From Tetraselmis striata (Eukaryota > Chlorophyta > Chlorodendrophyceae > Chlorodendrales > Chlorodendraceae): a stretch of DNA of 64,000 nucleotides. This document shows, piece after piece, positions 1-10,529 of this stretch; the first letter of the stretch is position 1; each line of letters opens with the position of its first letter. The notes under the pieces were generated by a model that saw only the letters and a program-made list of their open reading frames with translations, had not been told where the DNA came from and did no database searches. A program made the translations under genes and the position numbers. The stretch is taken from contig VCJN01001881.1 of the NCBI GenBank assembly GCA_006384855.1, positions 1-64,000 on the forward strand, read 5' to 3'.

Positions 1-3
1 GAG

Positions 4-480
4 ATGCGGGTCGGGGAGGCGGAGATGCGGCACCGCCACGGGAAGATGTGGCCCTGCGACTCCCCCCAGCGGCACCCGAAGGCGCCTGACGGCTTGACGT
101 GGCTTCGCGTTTCGGCTTAGGCGCCTGGAAGGGGTCGTCGTCCTCCAACTCTTTCGCCATCTTGAAGGAGGATTCGGCCCACGCTTATTGGAATGCTTCT
201 TGCGCAGCTTATTGGGCTACAAGCTGCTGCTCTTGCCTCCATAGGTGGAAATGCGGGTCGGGGAGGCGGAGATGCGGCACCGCCACGGGAAGATGTGGCC
301 CTGCGACTCCCACCAGCGGCACCCGAAGGCGCATGACGGCTTGACGTGGCTTCGCGTTTCGGCTTAAGCGTCTGGAAGGGGTCGTCGTCCTCCAACTCTA
401 TCGCCATCTTGAAGGAGGACTCGGCCCACGCTTCTTGGAATGCTTTTTGCGCAGCTTAATGGGCGACAAGCTGGTCTTGC
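4..480. repeat. Direct repeat, ~248-bp unit, about two copies
   Basis: The block starting ATGCGGGTCGGGGAGGCGG near position 4 recurs at 252 with only scattered substitutions, and the second copy runs to about 480 before diverging. No protein frame stays convincing across both copies, so I treat the short ORFs here as incidental. The motif GAGATGCG, common in this block, recurs through the first 3.3 kb. I see no gene between here and 830. Confidence 0.8.
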
Positions 481-829
481 CTCCCGTGCTCAACGCACCG
501 TGCGGGCGCTTCGTCGCACTCGAAGGCTGAGGCTCACTCGGCGGCTTGGCAGTCTCCGAGGGACCAAGCCTGCTCGGGGGAGGGACGGAGCTGCTCGAAG
601 CTCTATCAAGAGACCTGCTGCAGCGCCGTTTTGGGAGCCATCTCCGCCGGACCCCGGTGGCGGTGGTTGAGATGCGGGCTTAGAGGACCCGCCCGCCTAA
701 CGCGGCGCCGCTACGACCTGGTAGTAGCGGTCGTCGACCAAGACGGTGGGGGGTAAAGAGCCGGCTCGGCAACCTTCCAGTATGAGGATTTTTATGACAA
801 AAAGGGGATTTAATTGCCCATATGCTTTA

Positions 830-1700
830 CAATACTATACAGATTGCAAGGCAGTACCACTAATGCCTGATATTTGCTGGCGGCACGCCGCAGATTGCTG
901 CAGCGCTGCACCGCAGATGCTGCCTCAAGGCATGCTTCTATTGCCTAGATGGCTGCAAACCATTTCGTATGCGGGGCTGCATGGCATAGAAGGGATGTGA
1001 ACACGCACCGGCTTGACGATACTATGCAGATTGCAAGGCAGTAGGGCTAATGCATGATAGTTGCTGGCAGCACGCCGCAGATTGCTGCAGCTCTGCACCG
1101 CAGATGCTGCCTTAAGGCATGCTTTAATTGTCTAGATGGCTGCAAACCATTTATTAGTATGCGGGGCTGCATGGCATAGAAGGGATGTGAACACGCACCG
1201 GCTTGACGATACTATACGGACTGCAAGGCAGTAGGGCTAATACCTCATATTTGCTGGCGGCACGCCGCAGATTGCTGCAGCCATTTGCCTAGATGGCTGC
1301 AAACCATTTCGTATGCGGGGCTGCATGGCATGAAAGGGATATGAACACGCACCGGCTTGACGATACTATACGGACTGCAAGGCAGTAGGGCTAATGCCTG
1401 ATATTTGCTGGCGGCACGCCGCAGATTGCTGAAGCGCTGCACCGCAGTTGCTGCCTTAAGGCATGCTTCAATTGCCTGGATGGCTGCAAACCATTTATTA
1501 GTATGCGGGGCTGCATGGCATAGAAGGGATATGAATACGCATCTGCTTGTCGATACCATACAGATTGCATGGCAGTAGGGATAATACGTTATATTTGCTG
1601 GCGGCACGCCGCAGATTGCTGCAGCGCTGCACCGCAGATGCTGCCTTTAAGCATGCTTTGATTGCCTAGATGGCTGCAAACCATTTAGTATGCGGGGCTG
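830..1700. repeat. Satellite-like tandem repeat, ~187-bp unit, about five copies
   Basis: Units begin with GATACTATACAGATTGCAAG-like sequence at about 830, 1017, 1207, 1363 and 1551. Each includes GCTGGCGGCACGCCGCAGAT, a CTGCA-rich stretch and GTATGCGGGGCTGCATGGCA. The third unit is shortened by an internal deletion (spacing ~156 instead of ~187). ORFs across the array are interrupted and inconsistent between units, so it is probably non-coding. Confidence 0.85.
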
Positions 1701-1728
1701 CATGAATCACCAACATGCGCCGGTCGCC

Positions 1729-1948
1729 GCGTGTTGGCGCGTTGGCGCCCCGCCGCGCCGGCCGCGGCGCGTTGGCGCCCCGCCGCGCCGGCCGCGGCGC
1801 GGTGGCGCCCCGCCGCGCCGGCCGCGGCGCGTTGGCGCCCCGCCGCCCCGGCCGCGGCGCGTTGGCGCCCCGCCGCCCCGGCCGCGGCGCGTTGGCGCCC
1901 CGCCGCCCCGGCCGCGGCGCGTTGGCGCCCCACTGCCCCGGCCGCGCT
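1729..1948. repeat. GC-rich 30-bp minisatellite, about seven copies
   Basis: A 30-bp unit (GTTGGCGCCCCGCCGCGCCG followed by GCCGCGGCGC) is repeated head to tail with a few substitutions. Because 30 is a multiple of three and no stop codon is generated, several frames on both strands stay open and encode 10-residue Ala/Arg/Pro repeats. That openness follows from the unit length and is not evidence of a gene. The array directly follows the last 187-bp satellite unit. Confidence 0.9.
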
Positions 1949-2107
1949 AGCAAAGGAAGTGCGGTTTGTGAAATCGACGGACGGGAGTCGATTAAACTCT
2001 TATCTGCGGTTGAGAATGATTTGTTGTGATAGTTGATTATGATTAATGAGGTATTGTCCAGGGAGCTATGGCAGCGAATTTCAAGCTGCATGAATCCCTT
2101 GTCACGG

Positions 2108-2780
2108 ACCAGACACGAACCCACGTTGCTTGCCGAGGTGCTCCGAGAGATGCGCCCTTAAAGTCGCCGAATCTCTTCCGACGACCAACCACAAGGCGCG
2201 TCCGTTGGTGTCGGGGTTTCTTGGGTGCTTAGGCGCGATGAGAAGTACACGACCCGCTGTCAACAGGCTGTCGAGGTAGTCCATTCGCGGCAGGGGCCTT
2301 TGCGTCATGTAGGTGCTCGGAATCTGCACGCGATAGAATACCGCCTTGTAGGCCGCCAGCAGCTATAGGAGCAAATTCAGGTGAGTGAACCAAGGCGACA
2401 TGGCAACGACAAAGGGCTCCTTGCCTAGGGCAGCGTTACAAGAGCTAGGGGCGACAGTACACGGGTTTGTACACGAGAGATGCGGGCGTTCACCTGCCCC
2501 CACTGCGGAGATGCGGGTAATCCCACCCTTTACGGCGGTCAATTCGATCCCTCCACCCTCCGCATCTCTTGCTCGTCAGTCGTGCCACAGCCACAGCAAC
2601 TTTGACGTCCGGGAGGACGTACCCGTCGTCCCCAATGTGGGCCTCCGGGTTCCAGTGCCGCATCTCTCGCCGCCGCCATGGTTCTCGCTGTCTCGCATAC
2701 ACGAACCCACGTTGGTTGCCGAGGTGCTCCGAGAGATGCGCCCTTAAAGTCGCCGAATCTCGTCCGACGACCAACTTCAA
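2108..2780. repeat. Pair of ~80-bp direct repeats
   Basis: Sequence around 2113-2185 (ACGAACCCACGTTGCTTGCC and onward through CGAGAGATGCGCCCTTAAAG) recurs at about 2700-2780 with few changes. The spacing is about 588 bp. The sequence between holds no recognisable gene. This may be an old tandem duplication. Confidence 0.75.
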
Positions 2781-3141
2781 GGCGTCGACAATTGTCACAT
2801 CTCGCCCCCTCCTGACGGCAGTGAGTGGCGCGTAGCGATTGAGAAAGATGATGAGGAGCAGCCCCCCCCCCCCTCCCCCGCCACGCTGTCGACATTGGCA
2901 GGACCCGAGCCGTAGTCCGGGTCTGCCATGACGAGGGCTTTTGCCGGGCCATTTTACCAGGGGACGAGATTCGCATCTGCCGGTGAGCTTCTTGGACATA
3001 CTCGTTGCAAATCCCCCGCAACTCGTTGTACACAAGCCGGTGGTCTTCAGAGGCCAAGAAGGCCCGCATGTTCACCGTGCTGCCTCTCGCCCCTGCCCCT
3101 CTCTTGCAGTCTGAGGTCATCGGGTATCGCGGATCGTGCAT
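2539..3141 (-). CDS. Hypothetical ORF, possibly spurious
   Basis: A 200-codon open frame on the minus strand. Its first ~60 residues have a protein-like composition (an EDHRLVYNELRGICNEYV segment). The remainder is low-complexity Arg/Gly-rich and passes through a poly-C/G tract near 2862-2880. It overlaps one arm of the direct-repeat pair. I recognise no domain. It could be a fragment of a mobile-element protein or a chance ORF in GC-rich DNA. Confidence 0.15.
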   Translation of the reverse strand: MHDPRYPMTSDCKRGAGARGSTVNMRAFLASEDHRLVYNELRGICNEYVQEAHRQMRISSPGKMARQKPSSWQTRTTARVLPMSTAWRGRGGGAAPHHLSQSLRATHCRQEGARCDNCRRLEVGRRTRFGDFKGASLGAPRQPTWVRVCETARTMAAARDAALEPGGPHWGRRVRPPGRQSCCGCGTTDEQEMRRVEGSN

Positions 3142-3566
3142 GATGTGTTAGAGGTCGTTGGCAGACAAGGACGAAAACACGAAGCGGGTGGGAAACGGGG
3201 CGGGTGTCACCACTCATGTCGAGATGCGCGACGGCGAGGTGCGCTTAACGCAGCCCACGGCGCCCTGATGAGAGATGCAAGCGAAGATGCGAGTCCGCGT
3301 ACCGTTGGAGTCGCTCCTGGGAGAGGGACCAAAGGTGGCACACCTTGAGGCTTGGGGGGTCAGGCTGAGGCTCGCCGTGAGGCGAAGGCTGCGAATCTCC
3401 GGCCCCGGGCCATAGCGGTCCGCTTCCATGTTGCCCACCGCCCGGCTGCATGGGCCTCATGGGCTGAGTCGTGGGTATTGGCGCCTGAGACGCCCTCCTG
3501 CCGGAACGCAAGTGCATCTGCGGAGAATCTTGCGCCATGGGGGTCACTAGCAGTGTGTCGAGAGCT

Positions 3567-4052
3567 GTTATGTACTCTACACTGCTGTACTTTGTACTGC
3601 GGGAGCCGACGAAGGAGCGAAGAACTGGCGACTGAGGCGGACGAGAACGAGTACAAGCCAAGCGAAGTACGAGTATGAGCATTGCGAGTGCGAGTACAAG
3701 TGAAGGCGGAGTACTGGTACGAGGACGACGAGGCGTCAGTACGAGCGACTACCAGGCGACTAGTAGTGCAGGACAGTATTACGAGTACCCACATGGGGTG
3801 CGAGTAACCTGTACTTACGCCTGCGTACCAGCAGGAGCGCGATTGTCGTACGCTATGGTGTCACCTGCTAGAGGATGATGATACCAAGCGTGAGATGGAG
3901 CGCTGCCTTAAGTGGAGTGTTAGTAGTAGGTACTAGAGCCTACTAGAACTATCTAGAATGCTATAGCACTTGCTATAGCAATAGTAGTAAGATATTATAT
4001 CACTGTGCTGCGGACAGGCGAAGGTGCTAGGAACCGTGTCTGTACTTAGTAG
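3567..4052. mobile_element. Foldback element fragment (outer part of left arm)
   Basis: This segment starts GTTATGTACTCTACACTGCT and matches the outer ~485 bp of the foldback arm found at 4239 and 5997. It ends after CTGTACTTAGTAG, where the sequence changes to unrelated DNA rich in CTGTAC motifs. The family is conspicuously rich in GTAC tetranucleotides. A 67-codon ORF (3675-3878) is shared with other copies, but it lies wholly in repeat sequence and I do not claim it as a gene. Confidence 0.85.
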
Positions 4053-4238
4053 TGTATGTACTTAACCTGTACATAACCTGTACCTGTAACCTACTAGTTA
4101 CAGACAAAAAGCTCTCCAAAGTTTTGATCGGTACATATCGTATGGGAATCACCCCACCCCCCTCCTGCCAGTAATTACCAACAGCACTGGCGATGGGGGC
4201 TGATGTAATACAGTGTAAGCAACGTTGAAAAAAAAAAA

Positions 4239-5752
4239 GTGTTATGTACTCTACACTGCTGTACTTTGTACTGCGGGAGCCGACGAAGGAGCGAAGAACT
4301 GGCGACTGAGGCGGACGAGAACGAGTACAAGCCAAGCGAAGTACGAGTATGAGCATTGCGAGTGCGAGTACAAGTGAAGGCGGAGTACTGGTACGAGCGA
4401 GGACGACGAGGCGTCAGTACGAGCGACTACCAGGCGACTAGTAGTGCAGGACAGTATTACGAGTACCCACATGGGGTGCGAGTAACCTGTACTTACGCCT
4501 GCGTACCAGCAGGAGCGCGATTGTCGTACGCTATGGTGTCACCTGCTAGAGGATGATGATACCAAGCGTGAGATGGAGCGCTGCCTTAAGTGGAGTGTTA
4601 GTAGTAGGTACTAGAGCCTACTAGAACTATCTAGAATGCTATAGCACTTGCTATAGCAATAGTAGTAAGATATTATATCACTGTGCTGCGGACAGGCGAA
4701 GGTGCTAGGAACCGTGTCTGTACTTAGTAGGATATGACTAAAATAGCGACGGGCCGCGGGTTAGGACCGCACACGTCGATTTTAGAATTAGTCTAGTAGT
4801 TACACGCAGCACAGGTGGCGGAAATTGGATCGGTACACAGCGCACGGAATGACGGAAACCAGCGACTATAAATAGGCCGGCAAAACCACCGCCGGGCCAG
4901 TCACCCAGGTTACCGGCATTCCGGTATTGTAAGAATCCCTTTTCCCAAATCTCCGCTCATTATTCCTGGCCGTGTGGAATAACGATCCACCAATGGGCCC
5001 TCGACTCAGCTCCTGCTTTAGGACTATCTATGGCTAGACGACTATTCGGCCCAAGTCCTAAGGGGGCTGTAACACTTGGTTTCGGAGCCCTTAGGACTTG
5101 GGCCGAATAGTCGTCTAGCCATAGATAGTCCTAAAGCAGGAGCTGAGTCGAGGGCCCATTGGTGGATCGTTATTCCACACGGCCAGGAATAATGAGCGGA
5201 GATTTGGGAAAAGGGATTCTTACAATACCGGAATGCCGGTAACCTGGGTGACTGGCCCGGCGGTGGTTTTGCCGGCCTATTTATAGTCGCTGGTTTCCGT
5301 CATTCCGTGCGCTGTGTACCGATCCAATTTCCGCCACCTGTGCTGCGTGTAACTACTAGACTAATTCTAAAATCGACGTGTGCGGTCCTAACCCGCGGCC
5401 CGTCGCTATTTTAGTCATATACTACTAAGTACAGACACGGTTCCTAGCACCTTCGCCTGTCCGCAGCACAGTGATATAATATCTTACTACTATTGCTATA
5501 GCAAGTGCTATAGCATTCTAGATAGTTCTAGTAGGCTCTAGTACCTACTACTAACACTCCACTTAAGGCAGCGCTCCATCTCACGCTTGGTATCATCATC
5601 CTCTAGCAGGTGACACCATAGCGTACGACAATCGCGCTCCTGCTGGTACGCAGGCGTAAGTACAGGTTACTCGCACCCCATGTGGGTACTCGTAATACTG
5701 TCCTGCACTACTAGTCGCCTGGTAGTCGCTCGTACTGACGCCTCGTCGTCCT
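4239..5752. mobile_element. Foldback (long inverted repeat) element, copy 2, right arm truncated
   Basis: Left arm 4239-5068 (830 bp) and right arm 5086-5752 (~667 bp) are almost perfect reverse complements, separated by a 17-nt loop (5069-5085). The outer end of the left arm is GTGTTATGTACTCTACACTG. The right arm stops short of the matching end. The left arm is preceded by a run of A (about 4228-4238). No transposase is encoded. Such structures are typical of non-autonomous foldback or large hairpin elements, and a transcript would fold into a very long hairpin, a plausible source of small RNAs (inference). Confidence 0.9.
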
Positions 5753-5765
5753 GTACAGGTTACAG

Positions 5766-5957
5766 GGCCGCGGGTTAGGACCGCACACGTCGATTTTAGA
5801 ATTAGTCTAGTAGTTACACGCAGCACAGGTGGCGGAAATTGGATCGGTACACAGCGCACGGAATGACGGAAACCAGCGACTATAAATAGGCCGGCAAAAC
5901 CACCGCCGGGCCAGTCACCCAGGTTACCGGCATTCCGGTATTGTAAGATCCCTTTTC

Positions 5958-5996
<39 letters not shown>
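5766..5996. mobile_element. Foldback arm fragment ending in a 37-nt poly(A) run
   Basis: Sequence from GGGCCGCGGGTTAGGACCGC through GGTATTGTAAGATCCCTTTT repeats the inner part of the foldback left arm (compare 4751-4940). It then passes into an uninterrupted A run (about 5960-5996) lying exactly against the start of the next foldback copy at 5997. The A run may mark a retroposition or repair junction, or an expanded homopolymer. Confidence 0.7.
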
Positions 5997-5998
<2 letters not shown>

Positions 5999-6234
5999 GT
6001 TATGTACTCTACACTGCTGTACTTTGTACTGCGGGAGCCGACGAAGGAGTAGCGAAGAACTGGCGACTGAGGCGGACGAGAACGAGTACAAGCCAAGCGA
6101 AGTACGAGTATGAGCATTGCGAGTGCGAGTACAAGTGAAGGCGGAGTACTGGTACGAGGACGACGAGGCGTCAGTACGAGCGACTACCAGGCGACTAGTA
6201 GTGCAGGACAGTATTACGAGTACCCACATGGGGT
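5997..6234. mobile_element. Foldback element copy 3, outer left arm
   Basis: This is the outer 238 bp of the left arm of a full-length foldback element. It breaks off at ACCCACATGGGGT, where hAT transposon 1 begins, and resumes at 10530. Removing 6235-10529 restores the sequence CCCACATGGGGTGCGAG seen in the uninterrupted copies at 3790 and 4468. The complete element is about 1.67 kb, with arms of 829 and 824 bp. Confidence 0.9.
6228..6234. repeat. Target-site duplication of hAT 1 (left copy)
   Basis: ATGGGGT lies here and again at 10523-10529. Uninterrupted foldback copies carry this sequence once. Confidence 0.85.
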
Positions 6235-9200
6235 TATAGCTGCCAAGAGAATAATTCAGAATGTTTGAAACGAGAATAATTCTAGAATGAATTAGAATGA
6301 TTCGACGTCCATTCTTTCAACATTCCAAAATCTTTCAGGGGCGCGACGCGCGCTCCCCGCCCCGCAGCCACAGGCGCCGCCCGCAACATCGCGCCGCATT
6401 AGCGGCTGCTGGCATGTCTCAGCGAACAGCCGATCACACGGCCGCTACACTCGGCAGGCCAGCCGCTGCCTCATAGCTCATGCGGTCGCCTACTCGCGTC
6501 ACAAGCGCTGCACAAGGGCTTTTGTTTTCCGTGCTACACTGCTAGCTAGTGCGCAGTATGGACGCGCCTATGGGCTCGCTCGCGGAAGATGCAGGGTCAT
6601 CTCTTTCCGCCGCGCCAGGTATGCCCTCCTCGGCTTTTCCCCTTTTACTTTCTCGCTCAGTTTTTCTCCCTCACTCTCTCTCTCTCTCTCGCCCTTTCTC
6701 TTCCTCTCTCCCTACACCCCCCCTTCTCTCTCGATATCTCGCTTTATGTTTACATGTTTTAGTGCTGCCTCTTTAAGCCGTTATGGCTGCATACTGCATA
6801 CGCAAGAATGCCGACTGTGTGTGGTCCCACATGCGATGCGCCAGGCCAAGCTGAGCCACCGGCACCAGCGGCAGATCCAGAGCGTGTCGCCAATCAGGCC
6901 CTCCTGCCGACTAGCATTCCGAATCCAGACACTGTGCGCGTATGCTCCTACGGAGATCACTGCCGGGTGGCCGTTGTTGGTGGCCCGCAGCTCAGTAGCT
7001 GTGGAGAGCCAGGATGCATCAACTCGCTGCATCATCTTTGCCAGGGCGAGTACGATGCCAAGTTCTCGGAACTCTTCGCCAACTGCGACATGCGCAAGCT
7101 TTGTTTGCCTTGCCTCAAAAAGCAGGCAAAGGACAATGGACCGCTGCCGCCTCCAGGAGACGGCGCTGGCGGCGCGCCCAGTGACGCGGACATTGCGGCT
7201 TCATCCCTTCTCGCCTCTGCAGTCTCACAGAGTATGTTCGTTCCCCTGATTCCTTAACGCCTTTATGCGTCGCCTGTCTCACTGTCCGTTCTCTTCAAAA
7301 ATGCTGAGTATATCCACGGTATTACAGGCGCCCCAAGCCCCGCAAGGCCACTACCACAATCAAGGCCACTAGCGCCACCAACGCGACCAACACCAGCACC
7401 GCTCGCGCCAGCACCTACTGAAGCTACACCTGGTCCAGATAATGGGGAGGGCTCGCGTCAGGGTGCTTGTCCATTATTGCCTCAGCGCCAGCACCATCGT
7501 TCGTATGGCAGAGGCCATACCGGGGGGCGGCGCTCGTTCAACCTGGTTGGCCTTGGATTTTGCCGCGAGACATCTGTTAATGAGAGCTTCATCAACGGTG
7601 ACACAGAGACATTTGATGTCCGCCCGATAAAGGCCTTTGGATGTACCTTTTGCAGTTACAAGCTGAAAGCCCAAAAGGGAAATCTGCCCACGACCAAGAT
7701 GCTGGAACATTTTTTGAAGTGTACCGAGCTGCCTGAGGTAAGCCATCAACTTGATTTTGTTGCCATGCTTCCACGCACACTGCTTATATCTATACATGCA
7801 TGTACCAAGTGCTTGAATACAAATTTTGCAACATGCAGGACAAGATACCGGAGCTCAATGACGCAACTTCAGGCTCATTTCAACGGCGCCGGACTGGTGG
7901 TGGGGGCCGCAAAACTCAGACCGTGGTCATGCACCCCCTGGTCTCTGAGTCAGCGCAAGTTGGCAACCATGGTGGCGGCAACTGCGCAGCCCGGGCTGGA
8001 CTGTCTCAGCATGTTGCGCAGCCGGCGTGCCAGCCAGCCGGCCAACCAGCCGGCCAACAGGCTGCCCGTGAGGGGCCTATGCTACAGTTTGTGGACTCAG
8101 TGACCGGGCAGCAAGCTGCAGAGATTAATATGGCCATCACCAAGTTCATTGTGGGCTGTGGGCTGCCCTTTGCCATTGTGCAGAGTGCATACTTTATTGC
8201 TCTTCTGAGCATTCTTCGACCCGGATTTGTTGTCAATGACTGGCTGATGTCTCGATCGTGGTTCAGCAGCAAGGGCTTGGACGACCTGTACGCTCAAATC
8301 AAAGAGCGGCTAGACAAGACGTTCAGTAGCACTGCCACTACGTCGTTGTATACCCTGGCCGGTGACGGCTTCAAGACCGAGGCCGGCGACAAGGTAGTGA
8401 ACTTCACCGAGCAACTTCAATCGTGGTTGGCCTTCAAGGACTCCCATCCGGTAGGCGTAGATCGTGAGGATGTGGACATGTACGTTCCTTTGTTTAAGGC
8501 TCAGCTTGAAACTCGGCCTATCATAGACTGGGCTGGCGTCGTGGCGGACAACGTCAGATACATGCGGAACACTCTTACTGCTCTCGTGGAACTATTTCCC
8601 ACTTTGCTCTGCATCGGATGTGTGGCGCACGTGCTGGATTTGTTGTGCGAGGACTTTGCCAAACTGTTGGACGAGACCGTGAACACTGCTAAGACTATTG
8701 TGCTCTTCATTGTTCAACATGACCGCTTGCGCCAGTTGTTCCTGCGAATCAAAGGGCCACAGGGCGTTGGCCTGCGGACATTCCCAGATACCAGGTTTGG
8801 GTATGCATGCCTCATGATACAGAGTGTCCTGAGCAACAAACGGCACCTGCGCGACATGGTAGACGACGCCTCTTGGGAGGACGTATCACAAAACAAGGAT
8901 GGCAGCGCTGTGGCAAACCGGGAGCTGTTCCTGGATGTCGTCGATACCAGGTCCAAGTGGGAGGACATGCAGTGCGCTGTGAACCTGTTGCTGCCTGTCA
9001 GCGACGCCCTGCAGTTCATCGAGGGCAACACCACGAGAGTTTCCTTCGTGTACCTCATCATGCTGCACATTGGCAACGATGTGGCACAATGGATCTCCGG
9101 AGCGCTTGATGGTGTGCTGCTGGATGGGCAAGAGCCTTTGTCTGTGAAAGCTTTCCGTGCCTTCCATGCTAGATGGGGAGCGACTGGTCGCATCCAAGCT

Positions 9201-10522
9201 GGGCTTTACGATGATGTTCACATGGTGGCCTATTTCCTGGATCCCTTCCTATGCCGGCTTGTTGAAGAGCTTCCTTTGAATGCTATTGGCGCATTCCAGA
9301 AGATCTTTGGCAAGTTTTGCGATGACGTGGAACTAGCCCAGTGCGTCAACGAGTTCATGAAGTTCCACAACGGCGATGGCGGTTATGGCATGATGAAGGA
9401 CTTTGCTGAGCAGACTCACCAGCGGGAGTTTGCACGGTTGAAGGAGAAGTACTTGCGGGACCACAACTTGGGCAAGCTGCCTCACTGTGTGTCTGAGGCT
9501 ATCATGTACTGCCAAGCTGCCATGAGCAATGGTAATTGCGCTATTACGTGGTGGAAGACAATGGGCAAGACTGTGAAGTCTGCAAAGAAGTTGTCTGAGA
9601 TAGCAGTCAGGGTTTTGTCGCTTGCACCTACCGCAGCGCCCGTAGAGCGCATGAACAGCATACACAAACTGATTCAAACAAAAGGGCGGGCTGCTCTAAA
9701 ACATCAGCGCGTAGTGAAGCTGATGTTTTGCTATGTCAACATGCGGCTGCTTGATTCCATAGATGAGGAGATGGTAGGTATGATAGAGGATATGCTGCTC
9801 CAAGAGATTGCTGCGATGGATGATGCTGCCGCATCTTCGAATGTTACTGGCAACGCAACCAACCACGAGGGAGATATTGGTGATGCTGCGCTAGCCAATG
9901 CGGATGAGGGCGCGGGTTGATCGAATTTGGTGATTTGGTGTAATAATGTTATTGGCTAGCTACTTGCAGCAATAAATGTGAAGTAGGCATGCCGGCCTCC
10001 TCATCCTTCTGGCACGCATTGTTATGTGGGACGTCACATGCATGTTTTTACTACTTAAAGCATATATGTTCGTATCATCATCATCATGATCAGGATTGAT
10101 ATCAACAGCATAACAGGAGCAATACGGGTACTCCCGGCATTATTAATCCGACGCTGACTGAACGCATAATCAACTTCATTTAATTTGCCCTCTCGATCTG
10201 CGACGATATAGCGTACGAGTATTAGCGAGCACTGTTCCTCTGTGTGTACCTAGGTACATGAACTCGTGCACGATGAGTAGTCGATGAGGCAGTCGAGGCA
10301 TGTACGACAGTTCCTGTACGAGGCAGTCGCTAGGGGACGTGAGTACAGGGCACCCGTAGATGCCCAGATATGCAGACGAAGGACGGGCCGCGCGCGCACT
10401 TTTCGCCAGTGTTTAGATGTTTCAAAGATTCTCAGAATGATTTTGAGAATCATTCTAGATTTAGAATGATTGCAGAATAATTCAATCCGCTCTTTCAACA
10501 TTCCGGGATTTTGGCACCTATA
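6235..10522 (+). mobile_element. hAT DNA transposon 1, structurally complete, 4288 bp
   Basis: The ends form short terminal inverted repeats: left TATAGCTGCCAAG and, reading inward from the right, TATAGGTGCCAAA. The element is flanked by ATGGGGT at 6228-6234 and 10523-10529, a target-site duplication that exactly restores the interrupted foldback repeat. The hAT family usually makes 8-bp duplications; here 7 bp match perfectly. Subterminal AT-rich sequence with TAGAATGATT and CTTTCAACATTCC motifs occurs at both ends. It carries one transposase gene with an intact reading frame, so it may be recent or still autonomous. Confidence 0.9.
6558..9920 (+). CDS. hAT transposase with BED zinc finger (4 exons, ~979 aa)
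   Basis: Exons 6558-6618, 6845-7231, 7328-7737 and 7839-9920 join in consistent phases at GT-AG borders. Residues ~54-110 form a Cys/His-rich region; residues 255-281 form a BED-type finger (C-x2-C-x18-H-x3-C). The catalytic core in exon 4 has LAGDGF (~Asp463) and the hAT signature CVAHVLDLLCEDF (~546-558). The C-terminal dimerisation region has AAPVERMNSIHK (~885). hAT transposases cut and paste DNA through an RNase H-like DDE core. A TGTAA polyadenylation motif lies at 9939-9943. The frame is intact from start to stop. The ATG at 6558 is the first one joining exon 2 in frame; the exon 1 assignment is the least certain part. Confidence 0.85.
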
Positions 10523-10529
10523 ATGGGGT

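Noticed and set aside
1666-2124. Several overlapping Ala/Arg/Pro repeat ORFs
   Set aside because: Produced by the 30-bp GC minisatellite and open in many frames at once, with no other gene signals.
3675-3878. 67-codon ORF repeated in the foldback copies (also 4356-4556 and 11851-11648)
   Set aside because: It is conserved only because the DNA repeat itself is recent. There are no domains, and it is interrupted in one copy by an insertion.
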